Positions 27,489 to 36,807 are shown, counted from the stretch's first letter. The stretch: 64,000 bases of DNA from Micromonospora sp. CCTCC AA 2012012 (GCF_040499845.1 NZ_CP159342.1:2170001-2234000); one strand, 5' to 3'. The notes: generated from the sequence alone by a model not told the origin. Numbers and translations: made by a program.

Positions 27489-28214
27489 TCAGGACGGCTC
27501 GGCGACGCCGTGTACCGCCTCCATGATGGACTGGGCGACCTCGCCGGGCTGGGACACCGCCATCGCGTGAGAGGCGCCGGCGATGTCCCGAACGCCGCGG
27601 GCACCGGCGCGTTCGGCCATGAAGCGGTGCGCGGCGACCGGGATGTTGCGGTCCGCGTCGCCGAAGACGAACCAGGTGGGCAACGACCGCCACGGCGGCG
27701 TGGCCGTCGAGAGGCCCTCGCCGAGCGCCTGCTCGGTCACCGGCCGCTGCGTCCGGGCCATCAGGGCCGCGAGGTCGTCGGGTACGTCCGCGGCGAACTG
27801 GGAGTGAAACGCGTCCTGCCTGATCGCCACCTCGTTACCGCCGGTGGCCACCGGATAGGAGACGAGGGTGTCGGCGAGCGTGCTGCCGGGGAACTTCCCG
27901 GACAGCGTCAGCGCCGACTCCCCCGTGTGCGGGCAGAACGCGTTGACGTAGACCAGGGCACGCACCGCCGACTCGCCCGCCGCCGCCTCCGTGATCACCA
28001 TGCCGCCGTACGAGTGACCGACGAGCACGACCGGACCACCGATCCCGCGTACCACGTCCCGCACGTACGCGGCGTCCCCGGTGACGCTGCGCAGCGGGTT
28101 GGCGGCGGCAACCACGGAGTAGCCGGGACCGAGCCGCTCGATCACACCGTTCCAGCTCGCCGACTCGGCGAACGCGCCGTGAACGAGGACAAGGGTGAGC
28201 TCCTGATCTGACAC
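27489..28214 (-). CDS. Alpha/beta hydrolase
   Basis: A 241-residue alpha/beta hydrolase of the same broad EstX-like family as 5417-6133. It opens LVLVHGAFAESASW (oxyanion HG), has the elbow GHSYGG near residue 85, a VFGDADRNIP segment (acidic triad member) near 195 and GASHAM (His) near 223. The start is GTG 28214 with AAGGAG upstream. Adjacent to, but separated by 127 bp from, the quinone-oxidoreductase-like gene on the same strand. Confidence 0.87.
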   Translation of the reverse strand: MSDQELTLVLVHGAFAESASWNGVIERLGPGYSVVAAANPLRSVTGDAAYVRDVVRGIGGPVVLVGHSYGGMVITEAAAGESAVRALVYVNAFCPHTGESALTLSGKFPGSTLADTLVSYPVATGGNEVAIRQDAFHSQFAADVPDDLAALMARTQRPVTEQALGEGLSTATPPWRSLPTWFVFGDADRNIPVAAHRFMAERAGARGVRDIAGASHAMAVSQPGEVAQSIMEAVHGVAEPS

Positions 28215-28341
28215 GACGACCGCTCCTTAGCCTCACTCCGCTCGCCCTGCAGCGGGGCGGGCTGATTACCCGTCCGGTGGCGGTGAAACCTCCACCACCC
28301 CGGCGGTAGGGCCTTCTCGGCGAGCACCCCGTTTCCTGGCC

Positions 28342-29334
28342 TCAGCCCTGAGCTTCGACGTCGATGACGATCTTTCCCTGTGCGGTGCCGCCGGCGACGT
28401 GGGCGTACGCGTCGGTCACGGTGTCGAGGGTGAAGCGACGGGGGTCCAGGCGTGGTCGCAGGCCGCCGGCGTCGGCGAGTTCGGCGGCCTGACGCAGGAT
28501 CTCGCCGTGGTGCTCACGACCGGCCCCGGTCAGCATCGGCAGCAGGGTGAACACCCCGGAGTAGGTCGCACCCCGAAACGACAGCGGCGCCAAGGAATGC
28601 GTCCCCCAGCCCAGGGCACTGACCACGTGCCCCTGATAAGTACGCACGGCTGCGAACGATGCGTCCAGGGTGGCGCCGCCGACGTTGTCGGCCACCACGT
28701 CGAACCCCTCGCCCCCGGTGTACCTCTCGACGTACTCCGTCACACCCATCGCCGTGTAGTCGATCGGAACCGCCCCCAGGCTCTCGATCACCGACAGACT
28801 CGCCGGACCTCCGGTGGCGTACACCTGCGCGCCCCGCGCCCGCGCCAGTTGCACGCCCACGTGTCCCACACCGCCCGCGCCGCCGTGCACCAGCACCTTC
28901 TGCCCCGCACGAACTCCGGCCCGGTCGACCAGCCCCTCCCAGGAGGTGATGACCGCCAACGGCAGCGCCGCCGCCTCCCGCATGGACAGCGCAGCGGGCT
29001 TGGGCCCCAGCAACCGGGCGTCGACCGCCGCGTACTCCGCCAGCGACCCCTGCAGCTCACCCACCCCACCGGTCAGCCCGTACACCTCATCACCCGCCGC
29101 GAAGCCGGTGACCCCCGCACCCACCTCCACGACGACCCCGGCCAGGTCCAGGCCCAGGACCGCCGGGGGCCGAACACGGGCGTGCGCCGCCTTCCCCGCC
29201 TGAATCTTGGTGTCCAGCGGGTTGACACCACTGGCCACCACGCGCACCAACACCTCACCGGCACCCGCACTCGGCCGGGCGAGCTCCTCGATCCGCAGCG
29301 GCGCACCGAACTCCCTCAGCACGACAGCACGCAC
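28342..29334 (-). CDS. Zinc-independent MDR oxidoreductase (quinone oxidoreductase-like)
   Basis: A 330-residue medium-chain dehydrogenase/reductase. It lacks the zinc ligands of alcohol dehydrogenases. Markers: VVASGVNPLDTKIQAG, PAVLGLDLAGVVVEVG, GDEVYGLTGG, LVHGGAGGVGHVGVQLARARGAQVYATG (the AxxGGVG nucleotide motif) and DNVGGATLD. This is the QOR/NADPH-dependent enone-reductase branch. The GTG at 29334 has AAAGGG ten bases upstream; GTG 29343 is also possible but would be too close to it. Neighbours are all stress or detoxification redox genes. Confidence 0.85.
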   Translation of the reverse strand: MRAVVLREFGAPLRIEELARPSAGAGEVLVRVVASGVNPLDTKIQAGKAAHARVRPPAVLGLDLAGVVVEVGAGVTGFAAGDEVYGLTGGVGELQGSLAEYAAVDARLLGPKPAALSMREAAALPLAVITSWEGLVDRAGVRAGQKVLVHGGAGGVGHVGVQLARARGAQVYATGGPASLSVIESLGAVPIDYTAMGVTEYVERYTGGEGFDVVADNVGGATLDASFAAVRTYQGHVVSALGWGTHSLAPLSFRGATYSGVFTLLPMLTGAGREHHGEILRQAAELADAGGLRPRLDPRRFTLDTVTDAYAHVAGGTAQGKIVIDVEAQG

Positions 29335-29548
29335 GACAATCACACCCTTTCACCATCATTCGGCCATAAAGCAGCTCTGAACTGGAACACCGCCCGGCGA
29401 CCTCACGGCGGCGCAGGACGGGGAGGGAGCCGGCGCGGGCCGGCACCCCGGTTCGTCTGCCGTCGGGCCGGCCGTGACCGGGCCTCGGGCGGCCCGAACA
29501 AGGAGGCGAGCAGCCGGCGGGCACAGCGCGGGCCGGGCCCCGAGCTGC

Positions 29549-30514
29549 TCAGCGGGACGTCAGGACCTGCTCGGCGTACGCCCAGAGCCGGTCGGCGGCG
29601 GCCGGGTCCACGGCGTGCTCGGCCACCCCCGTCATGGCCTCCGGGCCGCCCGGTACGACCTCCGCCTCCTGGTTGTCCTCGAAGTAGCGGCCGGTGACTC
29701 CGGCCAGCAGTGGCGAGGCGGCCAGCAGCACAGAGGTCGCCGCGCCGTGGGCGGCGTCCTTGTAGTGGTCCGGCACCGTCCGGTTGCCCGCCTCGTCGAT
29801 CGTCACCCCGAACGCGCGCAACGTGTCGTCGTCGAGGTGTCGTTGCAGGTTCGTCATGACGTAGCCGGGGTTGGCGGCGTTGGCGGTGATCCCGTCCGCG
29901 GCCCAGTGCCGGGCGATACCGACGACGAGCAGGACGTCGGCGGTCTTCGACTGGAAGTACGCCGTCCACGGGTCGTACGGCTGCCGCTCGAACTGCGGGT
30001 CGTCGAAGTCGACGGCCCGGCGCAGCTGCGCCCCGGAGCTGACCGCCACCACCCGGCCGGCGCCGGCACGGAGGTTCCCGCGCAGGCCGCGGGCGAGCGC
30101 GAAGTGGCCGAGGTAGTTGATGGCCAGGTGGAGTTCCCAGCCTTCCGCGGTGAGCTGCCGGTCCGGGAGCGCCATGACGCCGGCGTTGGCCACCAGGGCG
30201 TGCAGGGGGCCCTCCCAGGAGGCGAGGAACGCGTCGACCGACGACAGGTCGGCGAGGTCGAGGGCGGCCGACCGGACGCGGCCCGGGCCGGGCCCGGCGA
30301 ACTCCTCGACGAGAGCGTCGGCACCCCCGGGATCGCGGGTGGCGACGGTCACCTCGGCGCCGGCGCCGGCCAGGGCACGTACCGTTTCCGCCCCGATACC
30401 CGAGGCCCCGCCGGTGACGATCATGCGGTGCCCGGTGAGGTCGATACCGTCGAGGACCTCCGCGGCGGTCGCCCGGGCCGTGAACGGGGTGGTCAGAGGT
30501 GCGGTGACTGTCAT
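29549..30514 (-). CDS. SDR family oxidoreductase (retinol-dehydrogenase-like)
   Basis: A 321-residue short-chain dehydrogenase with a 30-residue head (TTPFTARATAAEVLDGIDLTG), then IVTGGASGIGAETVRAL (NADP motif), VANAGVMALP, SSGAQLR (Ser) and YFQSKTADVLL (Tyr/Lys of YxxxK, with Y-F-Q-S-K). The long C-terminal part GRYFEDNQEAEVVP is typical of the WWOX/light-dependent-protochlorophyllide-like subgroup. A clear paralogue with the same head is at 55713-56660. Divergent from an AraC gene 83 bp away, which probably controls it. No strong ribosome site precedes the ATG. Confidence 0.9.
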   Translation of the reverse strand: MTVTAPLTTPFTARATAAEVLDGIDLTGHRMIVTGGASGIGAETVRALAGAGAEVTVATRDPGGADALVEEFAGPGPGRVRSAALDLADLSSVDAFLASWEGPLHALVANAGVMALPDRQLTAEGWELHLAINYLGHFALARGLRGNLRAGAGRVVAVSSGAQLRRAVDFDDPQFERQPYDPWTAYFQSKTADVLLVVGIARHWAADGITANAANPGYVMTNLQRHLDDDTLRAFGVTIDEAGNRTVPDHYKDAAHGAATSVLLAASPLLAGVTGRYFEDNQEAEVVPGGPEAMTGVAEHAVDPAAADRLWAYAEQVLTSR

Positions 30515-30597
30515 GATGGCAACGCTAGGAACGTCCCGGCCGGACCGACCAGCTCAAGCGTCCGCCGCTCTTTCGTGAACGTCCGAGGGAGGTGCGG

Positions 30598-31512
30598 ATG
30601 GACCCGCTGGAGGATGTGCTGGCGCTGCTCGACGCGACGAGCCAGGTGTCGGCGGGGCTCGCGGCGGGCGGACGGTGGGCGGTGCGCTTCCCGCCGCCGG
30701 CCGGGGCCAAGTTCAACGCCGTCCGGCGCGGTTCCTGCTGGCTGCGGGTCGACGACGTGCCGGATCCCGTCCACCTCGGTGAGGGTGACTGCTTCCTGTT
30801 GACCCGGCCCGTGGCGTTCACGCTGGCCAGCGACCCGCATCTGCCGGGCGAACCGGCGCACCCGATCTTCGCCGCGGCCGGCGGCGACGTCGCGCACGCC
30901 GGTGAAGGCGACGACGTCTTCCTCGTCGGCGCCGCGTTCACCTTCACCGAACGGGCCCGCGCCCTGCTATTGGACACGCTGCCGCCGCTCATCCACGTGC
31001 CCGCCGGGACCCCGGAGGCCGGTGCCGTCCGGTGGGCCCTCGACGAACTGGACGCCGAGCTGCGCGGCAGACCGCTGGGAGCCACCCTGGTCGCGGAGCG
31101 GCTCGCCATCGTCATGCTGGTCCGGATGCTGCGCCTGCACCTCGCCCGCGACCCCGTGCCCCCCGGCTGGCTGGCCGGGCTCGCCGACCCGACGGTCGCC
31201 GCCGCGTTGCGGGCGATGCACGCCCGGCCGGCCCACCCGTGGACGGTGGCGGAGCTGGCCGGCGTCGTCGCCGTCTCCCGGTCGACCCTCGCGTCCCGGT
31301 TCAAGGACGCGGTCGGCAAGGGCCCGCTCGAATACCTCACGGAGTGGCGGATCGAACTCGCGGCGGACCGGCTCCGCCGGGGCGACGACACCGTGGCCGC
31401 CATCGCCCGCGCCGTCGGCTACAGCTCGGAGAGCGCACTGAGCGTCGCGTTCAAGCGGACCACCGGCCACTCACCGCGCGCGTACCGGAGCCGGCTCGCC
31501 CGGGCACGCTGA
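30598..31512 (+). CDS. AraC family transcriptional regulator
   Basis: A 304-residue regulator. The N-terminal cupin_6-like ligand domain (about 1-180) starts MDPLEDVLALLDATSQVS and includes CWLRVDDVPDPVHLGEGDCFLL. The double HTH of AraC is at about 205-300: WTVAELAGVVAVSRSTLASRFKDAVGKGPLEYL, then RLRRGDDTVAAIARAVGYSSESALSVAFKRTTGHSP. ATG 30598 is six bases after GAGGGAGG. Divergent from the SDR gene; relatives in this arrangement activate or repress the neighbouring SDR. Confidence 0.92.
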   Translation: MDPLEDVLALLDATSQVSAGLAAGGRWAVRFPPPAGAKFNAVRRGSCWLRVDDVPDPVHLGEGDCFLLTRPVAFTLASDPHLPGEPAHPIFAAAGGDVAHAGEGDDVFLVGAAFTFTERARALLLDTLPPLIHVPAGTPEAGAVRWALDELDAELRGRPLGATLVAERLAIVMLVRMLRLHLARDPVPPGWLAGLADPTVAAALRAMHARPAHPWTVAELAGVVAVSRSTLASRFKDAVGKGPLEYLTEWRIELAADRLRRGDDTVAAIARAVGYSSESALSVAFKRTTGHSPRAYRSRLARAR

Positions 31513-31743
31513 CCCTCATGTTGTGGCTGGCTAGGAAGGGGACGATCTGGACCGACCCAGGAGACCGGTGCGGCTCCGCTACTCGCGTCGCGGCGAGACG
31601 ACGGCCGCGGCTCCGCCGCCACGGCGACCCGGCTTCGCCACCGCCACCACCCGCCGGCCGCCCAGGAACTCTCTGCCGGTGGCGGCGCTGATCTCCCTCG
31701 TCGGCGCGCCGAGCCGCGTTCGCTTACTGCCGTTGGATCCTCC

Positions 31744-32997
31744 TTACCGGCCTCGGTGCGCCCGGTGGACCTCCTGTCGGGCGTACAGCGGCCACCCGGT
31801 CGGGTCGGCCCGCATTTCGGTGAGCAGCTCCGGCCGGCACTCGGCGAGCCGCCGGACCTGTCCGTCGTGCAGCCAGCGCACCAGCCACCCGGCGGTCGCG
31901 GTGGCCGTGCTTCCGTGCCGCCAGCTCACGGTCATCCTGATCCGAACGTCCTCGGCCAGCCGGACGGTGTGCATCGCCCCTGCCGGGATCATGGTGGCGC
32001 TGGTGAGGGCCACCGCCCCGCCGTCCTCCAGGATCCGACGGCCGCTCGGCCCGTTGAGCGCGGTGAACCGGATCCGCGGTTCGAAGCCGGCCGCTCGGCA
32101 CAGCGACACCACGGACTGGTGGTTGCGGGTGCCGGCCGGCCCGGTGAGCCAGTCGAGGTCGGCCAGTTCCCGCAGGCTGATTGTGGCGCGACCGTGACCG
32201 ACGTCGCGGGGCAGCAGCACGTACGCCGGGTCCTCGAACGCCACCGTGCTGTCCCAGCCCGCCGGCACCGCCAGGCTGACCAGGGGAAGGTCGGCGTACA
32301 CACAGATGTCGGCGGCGAGCATCGCGGAAGCCCAGCCGGGGCCGGGGATGTCGACGATGTGCTGCCGGACGTCGACCAGAGCGTCGTCGCGGAGCGCGTC
32401 GACCAGCCCGCTGAAGCCGAACTCGCTGGCCAACTGCAGGGTGCCGGGCGGCGCCGGTTGGTCTCCGCGACCGATGACCGGCGAGACCACCGTGGCCAGG
32501 ACACGCAGGTGCGGGAGCAGTTCGACCAGGAGCGGGGTGGGCCGCACGCCGTCCTGCGTCCGGTCGAACAGGGCGGCCCGCCACCGCCGTTCGATCCGCG
32601 CCACCAGAGCACTCACCGACGGTTGCGGCAAACCCAGTTGGCGGGCCGCACCGCCGATCGACCCGGTCGCGGCGACCACGTCGACCACCTGGGCGTGCCG
32701 GACGGAGACGGAGTCGACGCCGATGAGCCCGGCGATCGTGTCGCACGCGGTGACGGCCCGCCCCACCGCGTGCAGCCCCGCCTGCCCGCGCTCGGACAGC
32801 CGGTAGCCCCGCCCGGTCCGGCACAACCAGCCGGCCTCGTTCACGCCGACCAGCTGGCTCAGTCGCCTGCGCACCTGGGACTCACTGACACCCGACCGGG
32901 CCGCGAGGTCCCCCACGTCGGCACCGTCGGCCACCCCCAGCAACAGCCGAAGATCCCGCGCATCCACGATCTCTGATCGTAGGACATTGCCCAGCAC
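31744..32997 (-). CDS. LysR-type regulator with an extra N-terminal winged helix
   Basis: A 417-residue protein, about 110 residues longer than a normal LysR. Residues about 10-85 form a separate helix-turn-helix with a wing (LLLGVADGADVGDLAARSG, VSESQVRRRLSQLVG, CRTGRGYRLSERG). Residues about 100-165 are a LysR HTH (AATGSIGGAARQLGLPQPS, VSALVARIERRW, LFDRTQDGVRPT). The remaining 250 residues look like the LysR effector domain. It may therefore touch DNA through two different modules. GTG 32997 has no clear ribosome site; GTG 32967 is possible. No divergent partner: its neighbour 78 bp upstream is a secreted protein on the same strand. Confidence 0.8.
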   Translation of the reverse strand: MLGNVLRSEIVDARDLRLLLGVADGADVGDLAARSGVSESQVRRRLSQLVGVNEAGWLCRTGRGYRLSERGQAGLHAVGRAVTACDTIAGLIGVDSVSVRHAQVVDVVAATGSIGGAARQLGLPQPSVSALVARIERRWRAALFDRTQDGVRPTPLLVELLPHLRVLATVVSPVIGRGDQPAPPGTLQLASEFGFSGLVDALRDDALVDVRQHIVDIPGPGWASAMLAADICVYADLPLVSLAVPAGWDSTVAFEDPAYVLLPRDVGHGRATISLRELADLDWLTGPAGTRNHQSVVSLCRAAGFEPRIRFTALNGPSGRRILEDGGAVALTSATMIPAGAMHTVRLAEDVRIRMTVSWRHGSTATATAGWLVRWLHDGQVRRLAECRPELLTEMRADPTGWPLYARQEVHRAHRGR

Positions 32998-33075
32998 GGT
33001 AAGGATCGGTCGTGGAGCCGCTGGCAGCCCGCTGCCCGGCGCGGGGCCGGGCAGCGGTCGGTGCGGAGCCGATGG

Positions 33076-34323
33076 TCAGCAGGAGCCGGAGAGGTGGGCG
33101 CTGCCGGCACCGGCCGCCCAGGTGCAGCCACCGCGGTACATCAGCATGCTGAACGGAAGACGAAGCGTACGGCGCTCGGCGTTCCAGACCGCCCGGAAGG
33201 ACACCTGCGGGTTGAGGGTGATACCGAGATTCGCCGCCGCCTGGGTGATACCCAGGTTGAGGGTCGTGCCGATCTGTCCGGCCAGTTCCAGACTTGCCGG
33301 CTGCCAGCCCTGCGGGGCCTGGAGTTCGACGTACCGGTTGCAGTGGGCCATGTTCTGGTCCCGGGTGCACTGGGCGGCGCCGACGCTGTTCAGCGTCCAG
33401 CCGTTGATGCCGGCCGCGGTGACGTTGTAGGTGCCGGTGGTCAGGAGCCGACCGTCACTGGCCATGCAGACACCGGTCCAGGTCATGGTGACCCGTACGA
33501 CACCCGTGCGGAGGAGCGCCCGCCAGCCGTCGGCGCGGTAACCCTCGGGGTTCGTCGTGGAGGTGCGGTTACGACTCTGGAGCGTACCGGAGGTGCAGCC
33601 GCCGTCACTCTTGGCGAACGGCCCGGAGCTGGAGACCAGCGTCTCCACCTTCCGGTTGTTGGCCACGGCCGGGTCGGCACTCGAGGAGTACGCCTGCGCG
33701 ACCAGGTTCGTGGCCTTCAAACCCGTCCCGATCGGGGTCTTGACCTGCATGACGACCCGCTGCTGGATGCCGGGTGCCAGGTTACCGACCGTCCACGTCG
33801 TTCCACTGAACGTGCCGGCGGTAGGCGTCGCCGACATCACCGTCAGGCCGTTCAGGGTCAACGGCACCCGGACCTGCTGGGCCGTGGTGGTCGTCGAGAG
33901 GTTCTTGACGTACCCGTTCACGCGGTAGGTGCCTCCGTTGAGGACACCCGGCCCGGCCACGCCGGGACTGACCACGTCGAACATGAAAGCGACGTCGGCG
34001 CTCGACCCGTAGCCCGGCGGGTTCGGGACGGCGCTGTCGATGCACGACACGCTCATCGTGTCCTGCGGTGAGCCGAGCGGCTCGTCCTGGGTGTCCGTGA
34101 GGCACCTCTCCGGCCACAAGTTGAGGTAGTAGTCGGCCCACGCGGCGCACTGGCTGGTAGGGGTGTACCTCGTGGTCTCGGTACCGGCCGCCCCACCGTC
34201 CTGGCACAGGAACGTGGTCGAGGCGGCGCGGGCCGGACCGGCGACGACCAATCCGGAGACGAACGTGAACAGCGCGACGACAGCGGCGCCGATGGCGGTA
34301 CGTCTTCTTGATCGCTGGAGCAT
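33076..34323 (-). CDS. Secreted protein with DUF11-like beta domain
   Basis: A 415-residue exported protein. The signal peptide spans residues 1 to about 33 (basic MLQRSRRRTAIG, hydrophobic AAVVALFTFVSGLVV, AxA at ARAAS). A beta-sandwich of the DUF11/NEW3 type is suggested at about 95-230 (NGYVKNLSTTTTAQQVRVPLTL, TWTVGNLAPGIQQRVVMQV). The C-terminal 180 residues have six Cys, probably in disulfides, and end in a Cys. Specific function unknown; cell-surface or secreted adhesion-like role inferred from the fold only. ATG 34323 with AAAGGG upstream. Confidence 0.78.
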   Translation of the reverse strand: MLQRSRRRTAIGAAVVALFTFVSGLVVAGPARAASTTFLCQDGGAAGTETTRYTPTSQCAAWADYYLNLWPERCLTDTQDEPLGSPQDTMSVSCIDSAVPNPPGYGSSADVAFMFDVVSPGVAGPGVLNGGTYRVNGYVKNLSTTTTAQQVRVPLTLNGLTVMSATPTAGTFSGTTWTVGNLAPGIQQRVVMQVKTPIGTGLKATNLVAQAYSSSADPAVANNRKVETLVSSSGPFAKSDGGCTSGTLQSRNRTSTTNPEGYRADGWRALLRTGVVRVTMTWTGVCMASDGRLLTTGTYNVTAAGINGWTLNSVGAAQCTRDQNMAHCNRYVELQAPQGWQPASLELAGQIGTTLNLGITQAAANLGITLNPQVSFRAVWNAERRTLRLPFSMLMYRGGCTWAAGAGSAHLSGSC

Positions 34324-34947
34324 GGACTGCCCTTTCCGGGAATGGACCTGCAGACGATCGCCGTACACATCGAACGGGATCTGGAGACAGCTGAGATGTC
34401 ACCACACGCCGTGGCGGACGGGTAATACCAGACGTGGCGGGAGGCCATACCAACCTGGCGTGTCTCTATGAGACGTTGGGGCGCGTCATCGCCCCTTGCG
34501 CGACGAGGGTGCAATTGTTGAGCCGGCCGGGGCGTCACGCGAGCGTCGACGCCATGGCTGCCGGACGTTTCGACGTCGGCAATGCGACCGCGGCGGTGTC
34601 GATCGCGCCCTCGCCGCTGATATCGGCATCGGCGCGTCCCTGCCCTCGTAGATCACCATGGATGGCAGCGGGCCCAGGTCGTCGCGGCCAAGGGGCCGCC
34701 GAGATCATCCGCAGCCCCACGGCCCGGCATGAACGTACGATCAAGTCTCGACACGCCGGTGTCAGGGAGGTGCCGGAGGCGCTTTACCGGATGGCGCCCG
34801 AGCCTGGTGCGGTGCGGAAGTGCTCACCTGGATCTGGCCCCACCGGTAAGCGGCGTGTCCAGGCTCTGCCGTCCGGCCGCTTGAGCCGTATGGCGACGGT
34901 GGGAGCCGAATGGTTGGGCATCACCGCCAGGGGTCGGCGGTTCCTTA
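34324..34947. other. Intergenic region, no gene recognised
   Basis: About 620 bp. Promoter of the secreted protein must lie at its left end. A plus-strand frame runs through (e.g. EALYRMAPEPGAV) but its composition is Arg/Pro-rich and unlike a protein. It borders the IS-remnant area and may be decayed sequence. Confidence 0.35.
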
Positions 34948-35910
34948 CTAGTCGGTTGTCGTGCTCACCGCCGCCCCGCCCACACCCTGCCGCCGACTGC
35001 GGACATGTGTCGCATGGTATTCGGGATTGTTGGCAGCCGCCGCCTTCCAGTAACTGCGGATCATCTGGCGGCAGATCGTGGTCGATATTTCCTGCGGAAC
35101 GCTGCCCGGACGGCTGACGAGCAGAATGGTACGCATCACCGGCTCGACAAGTGGACGCTGCACCATCAGGGTGCTCGGACTGTTGATCGGAGAGCCCAGG
35201 GTGACGCACCCCTCCCCCGCGACGAGGACTTCGATGGCGTAGCTGTCGGTGGCTGAGTATGGTGCGTAGGGTTCGAAGCCAGCTGCCCGACATGCCATCA
35301 CCACCAGTTGACGGAGCCGGGTGCCCGGCGGCCGCAACAGCCAAGGGTCGCCGGCCAGGTCACGGAGCGAGACAACGGGGGCCGCGGCGAGCCGATGGGT
35401 GCGGGGTAGGACCACCCAGACCGGCTCCCGCAGCAGGACGGTGCATGCCAACCCGGTGAGATCCAGCGGGGCAGCATCGAAGTCGTACACCTGCGCGCAG
35501 TGCCGGTTGCCGTAGCGAACCTCGAGGACACTGCTCTCGGACAGGTCGATGGTGATGTCGTACTTGAACTCAGGGTGGGTCTCGCGCAGCCGGGTCAGGA
35601 TCCGGGCGAGGGACGGCGCCTCGGCACTGAGCCGCAGCAGAGTTCGATTTGGCCGGCCCATCGACTGCTCCACCTCGGTGACGGCGCTCACCGCCCGAAC
35701 GGCCATCGGGAGCAGGCGGTGGCCGTCGTCGGTGAGCGTGACACGGCGGCCGGTCCGGTCGAACAGCCGGACCCGCAGTTGTCGCTCCAGTCGTTGGATC
35801 TGGCCGGACACCGCAGGTTGGGTCATGCCGAGCCGCTCGGCAGCCCGGCTGAAGCCCCCTGCCTCGACCACCGCCAGGAACACCGCAAGCTGCCGGCTCT
35901 CGACACTCAT
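34948..35910 (-). CDS. LysR family transcriptional regulator
   Basis: A 320-residue LysR protein. HTH at residues 1-60: RQLAVFLAVVEAGGFSRAAERLGMTQPAVSGQIQRLERQLRV, then LFDRTGRRVTLTDDG. The effector domain follows (LARILTRLRETHPEFKYDITIDLSES; VVLPRTHRLA). ATG 35910 has GAGGAG upstream; the frame is open further but runs into the IS3 remnant, which lies 46 bp upstream. The C-terminus carries a basic tail. No linked target is obvious; the original neighbour may have been displaced by the insertion sequences. Confidence 0.88.
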   Translation of the reverse strand: MSVESRQLAVFLAVVEAGGFSRAAERLGMTQPAVSGQIQRLERQLRVRLFDRTGRRVTLTDDGHRLLPMAVRAVSAVTEVEQSMGRPNRTLLRLSAEAPSLARILTRLRETHPEFKYDITIDLSESSVLEVRYGNRHCAQVYDFDAAPLDLTGLACTVLLREPVWVVLPRTHRLAAAPVVSLRDLAGDPWLLRPPGTRLRQLVVMACRAAGFEPYAPYSATDSYAIEVLVAGEGCVTLGSPINSPSTLMVQRPLVEPVMRTILLVSRPGSVPQEISTTICRQMIRSYWKAAAANNPEYHATHVRSRRQGVGGAAVSTTTD

Positions 35911-35956
35911 GGCATGACACTCCTCGGTGAGGTTCACCGGCTTGCAGGAGGGTTGA

Positions 35957-36210
35957 TTATCTGGTGCCGGTGGGTTCAGGCTGAACGATAGTTGGCTCGT
36001 CGTGCTGTGCCCGGTGGGTGTGCCAGGCGGTTTCGTGCTCGTCTGGGGTTCGCCAGCCGAGATCTTTCTGGATGCGGCGGGTGTTCTGACAGCCGTCGAT
36101 GTAGGTGAAGATCGCGTTCTCGGCTTCGTCCCGGGTCCGCCAGGAGTTGCGGTAGACCAGTTCGACCTTCCACGTTGGCCAGAAGTTCTCCATGAACGCG
36201 TTGACGCTCC
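35957..36210 (-). pseudogene. IS3-family transposase (OrfB) C-terminal fragment
   Basis: About 85 codons of the 3' end of an IS3-group transposase: FMENFWPTWKVELVYRNSW, then RTRDEAENAIFTYIDG, NTRRIQKDLGWRTPDEHE and the terminal PTGTR before the stop. This is the tail of the rve integrase core after the DDE glutamate region (normally ESFF-TLKxELV). Everything upstream is missing; the frame is cut at about 36210, where an IS110-type fragment begins. Non-functional. Confidence 0.85.
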
Positions 36211-36566
36211 TGTAGCTCTCAAGTAAGGATCGCGATCGCGCGGAGAGGGCGGAGCAGGGCCCAGATCTCGCGGGCGAGGAGTCGTTTCAGGCAGCGAATG
36301 ATGTCGGCTCTGGTCTTACTTCGGCTGTGCGCCGGGCGACGTAGGCGCGGGTGGGTTCGTGGTGCTGCATGCGGACGACGACGGCACGGGAGAGCGCTGC
36401 GTTGGCTTGGCGATGGCCGCCGCGGTTGAGCCTGTGCCGGTTGGTCATGCCGGGGGATGCGGGGATCGGTGCGACGCCGCTGAGCAGCGCCCAGGCCGGC
36501 TCTGAGCGGGACCCGGTCGATGTTGACACCGGGGACGATGAGAACTTGAACGTCGCGCCTGCCTAG
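36211..36566 (-). pseudogene. IS110-family transposase C-terminal fragment, frameshifted
   Basis: The minus strand encodes the end of an IS110-type transposase (Transposase_20 part): SEPAWALLSGVAPIPASPG, then NRHRLNRGGHRQANAAL, RAYVARRTAE and, in another frame, KTRADIIRCLKRLLAREIW to a stop at 36219-36221. One base is missing between RRTAE and KTRAD (about 36310), and another shift lies near 36505, upstream of which DVQVLIVPGVNIDR continues in a different frame. The rest of the gene is gone. It directly abuts the IS3 fragment. Confidence 0.8.
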
Positions 36567-36707
36567 CCCCGGGGTACCGACACCCGCAGCCCCTCACCCC
36601 TGATGACGTGCTATAGAGATCAACCTTTGTCCAAGGTGAGCAGCAGAACCCATCCGCCTGCCGAACAAGGCCCGAGCCGGCAGACCAGGCGGCGGCCACC
36701 GTGGCAG

Positions 36708-36713
36708 TATAGT
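36708..36713 (+). promoter_or_regulatory. Candidate -10 box of secreted protein A
   Basis: TATAGT in an unusually A-rich stretch (AGTAAAAAATAATG follows), about 115 bases before the ATG at 36829. The same place upstream of the paralogue has TATAAG (37789-37794). No matching -35 element is conserved. Confidence 0.5.
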
Positions 36714-36782
36714 AAAAAATAATGGCGTTACAAGGATATGCTATTTCCCTACCGCCGGGCAGGCGAGTGACAATCGGACTGA

Positions 36783-36807
36783 CCATCAGCGCCGACATGG
36801 ATGATGG
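36783..36807 (+). promoter_or_regulatory. Conserved leader hairpin of secreted protein A
   Basis: CCATCA (36783-36788) pairs with TGATGG (36802-36807), ending about 22 bases before the start codon. The identical stem occurs at 37863-37887 before the paralogue, with the surrounding leader nearly unchanged, so the structure appears maintained. Confidence 0.5.
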
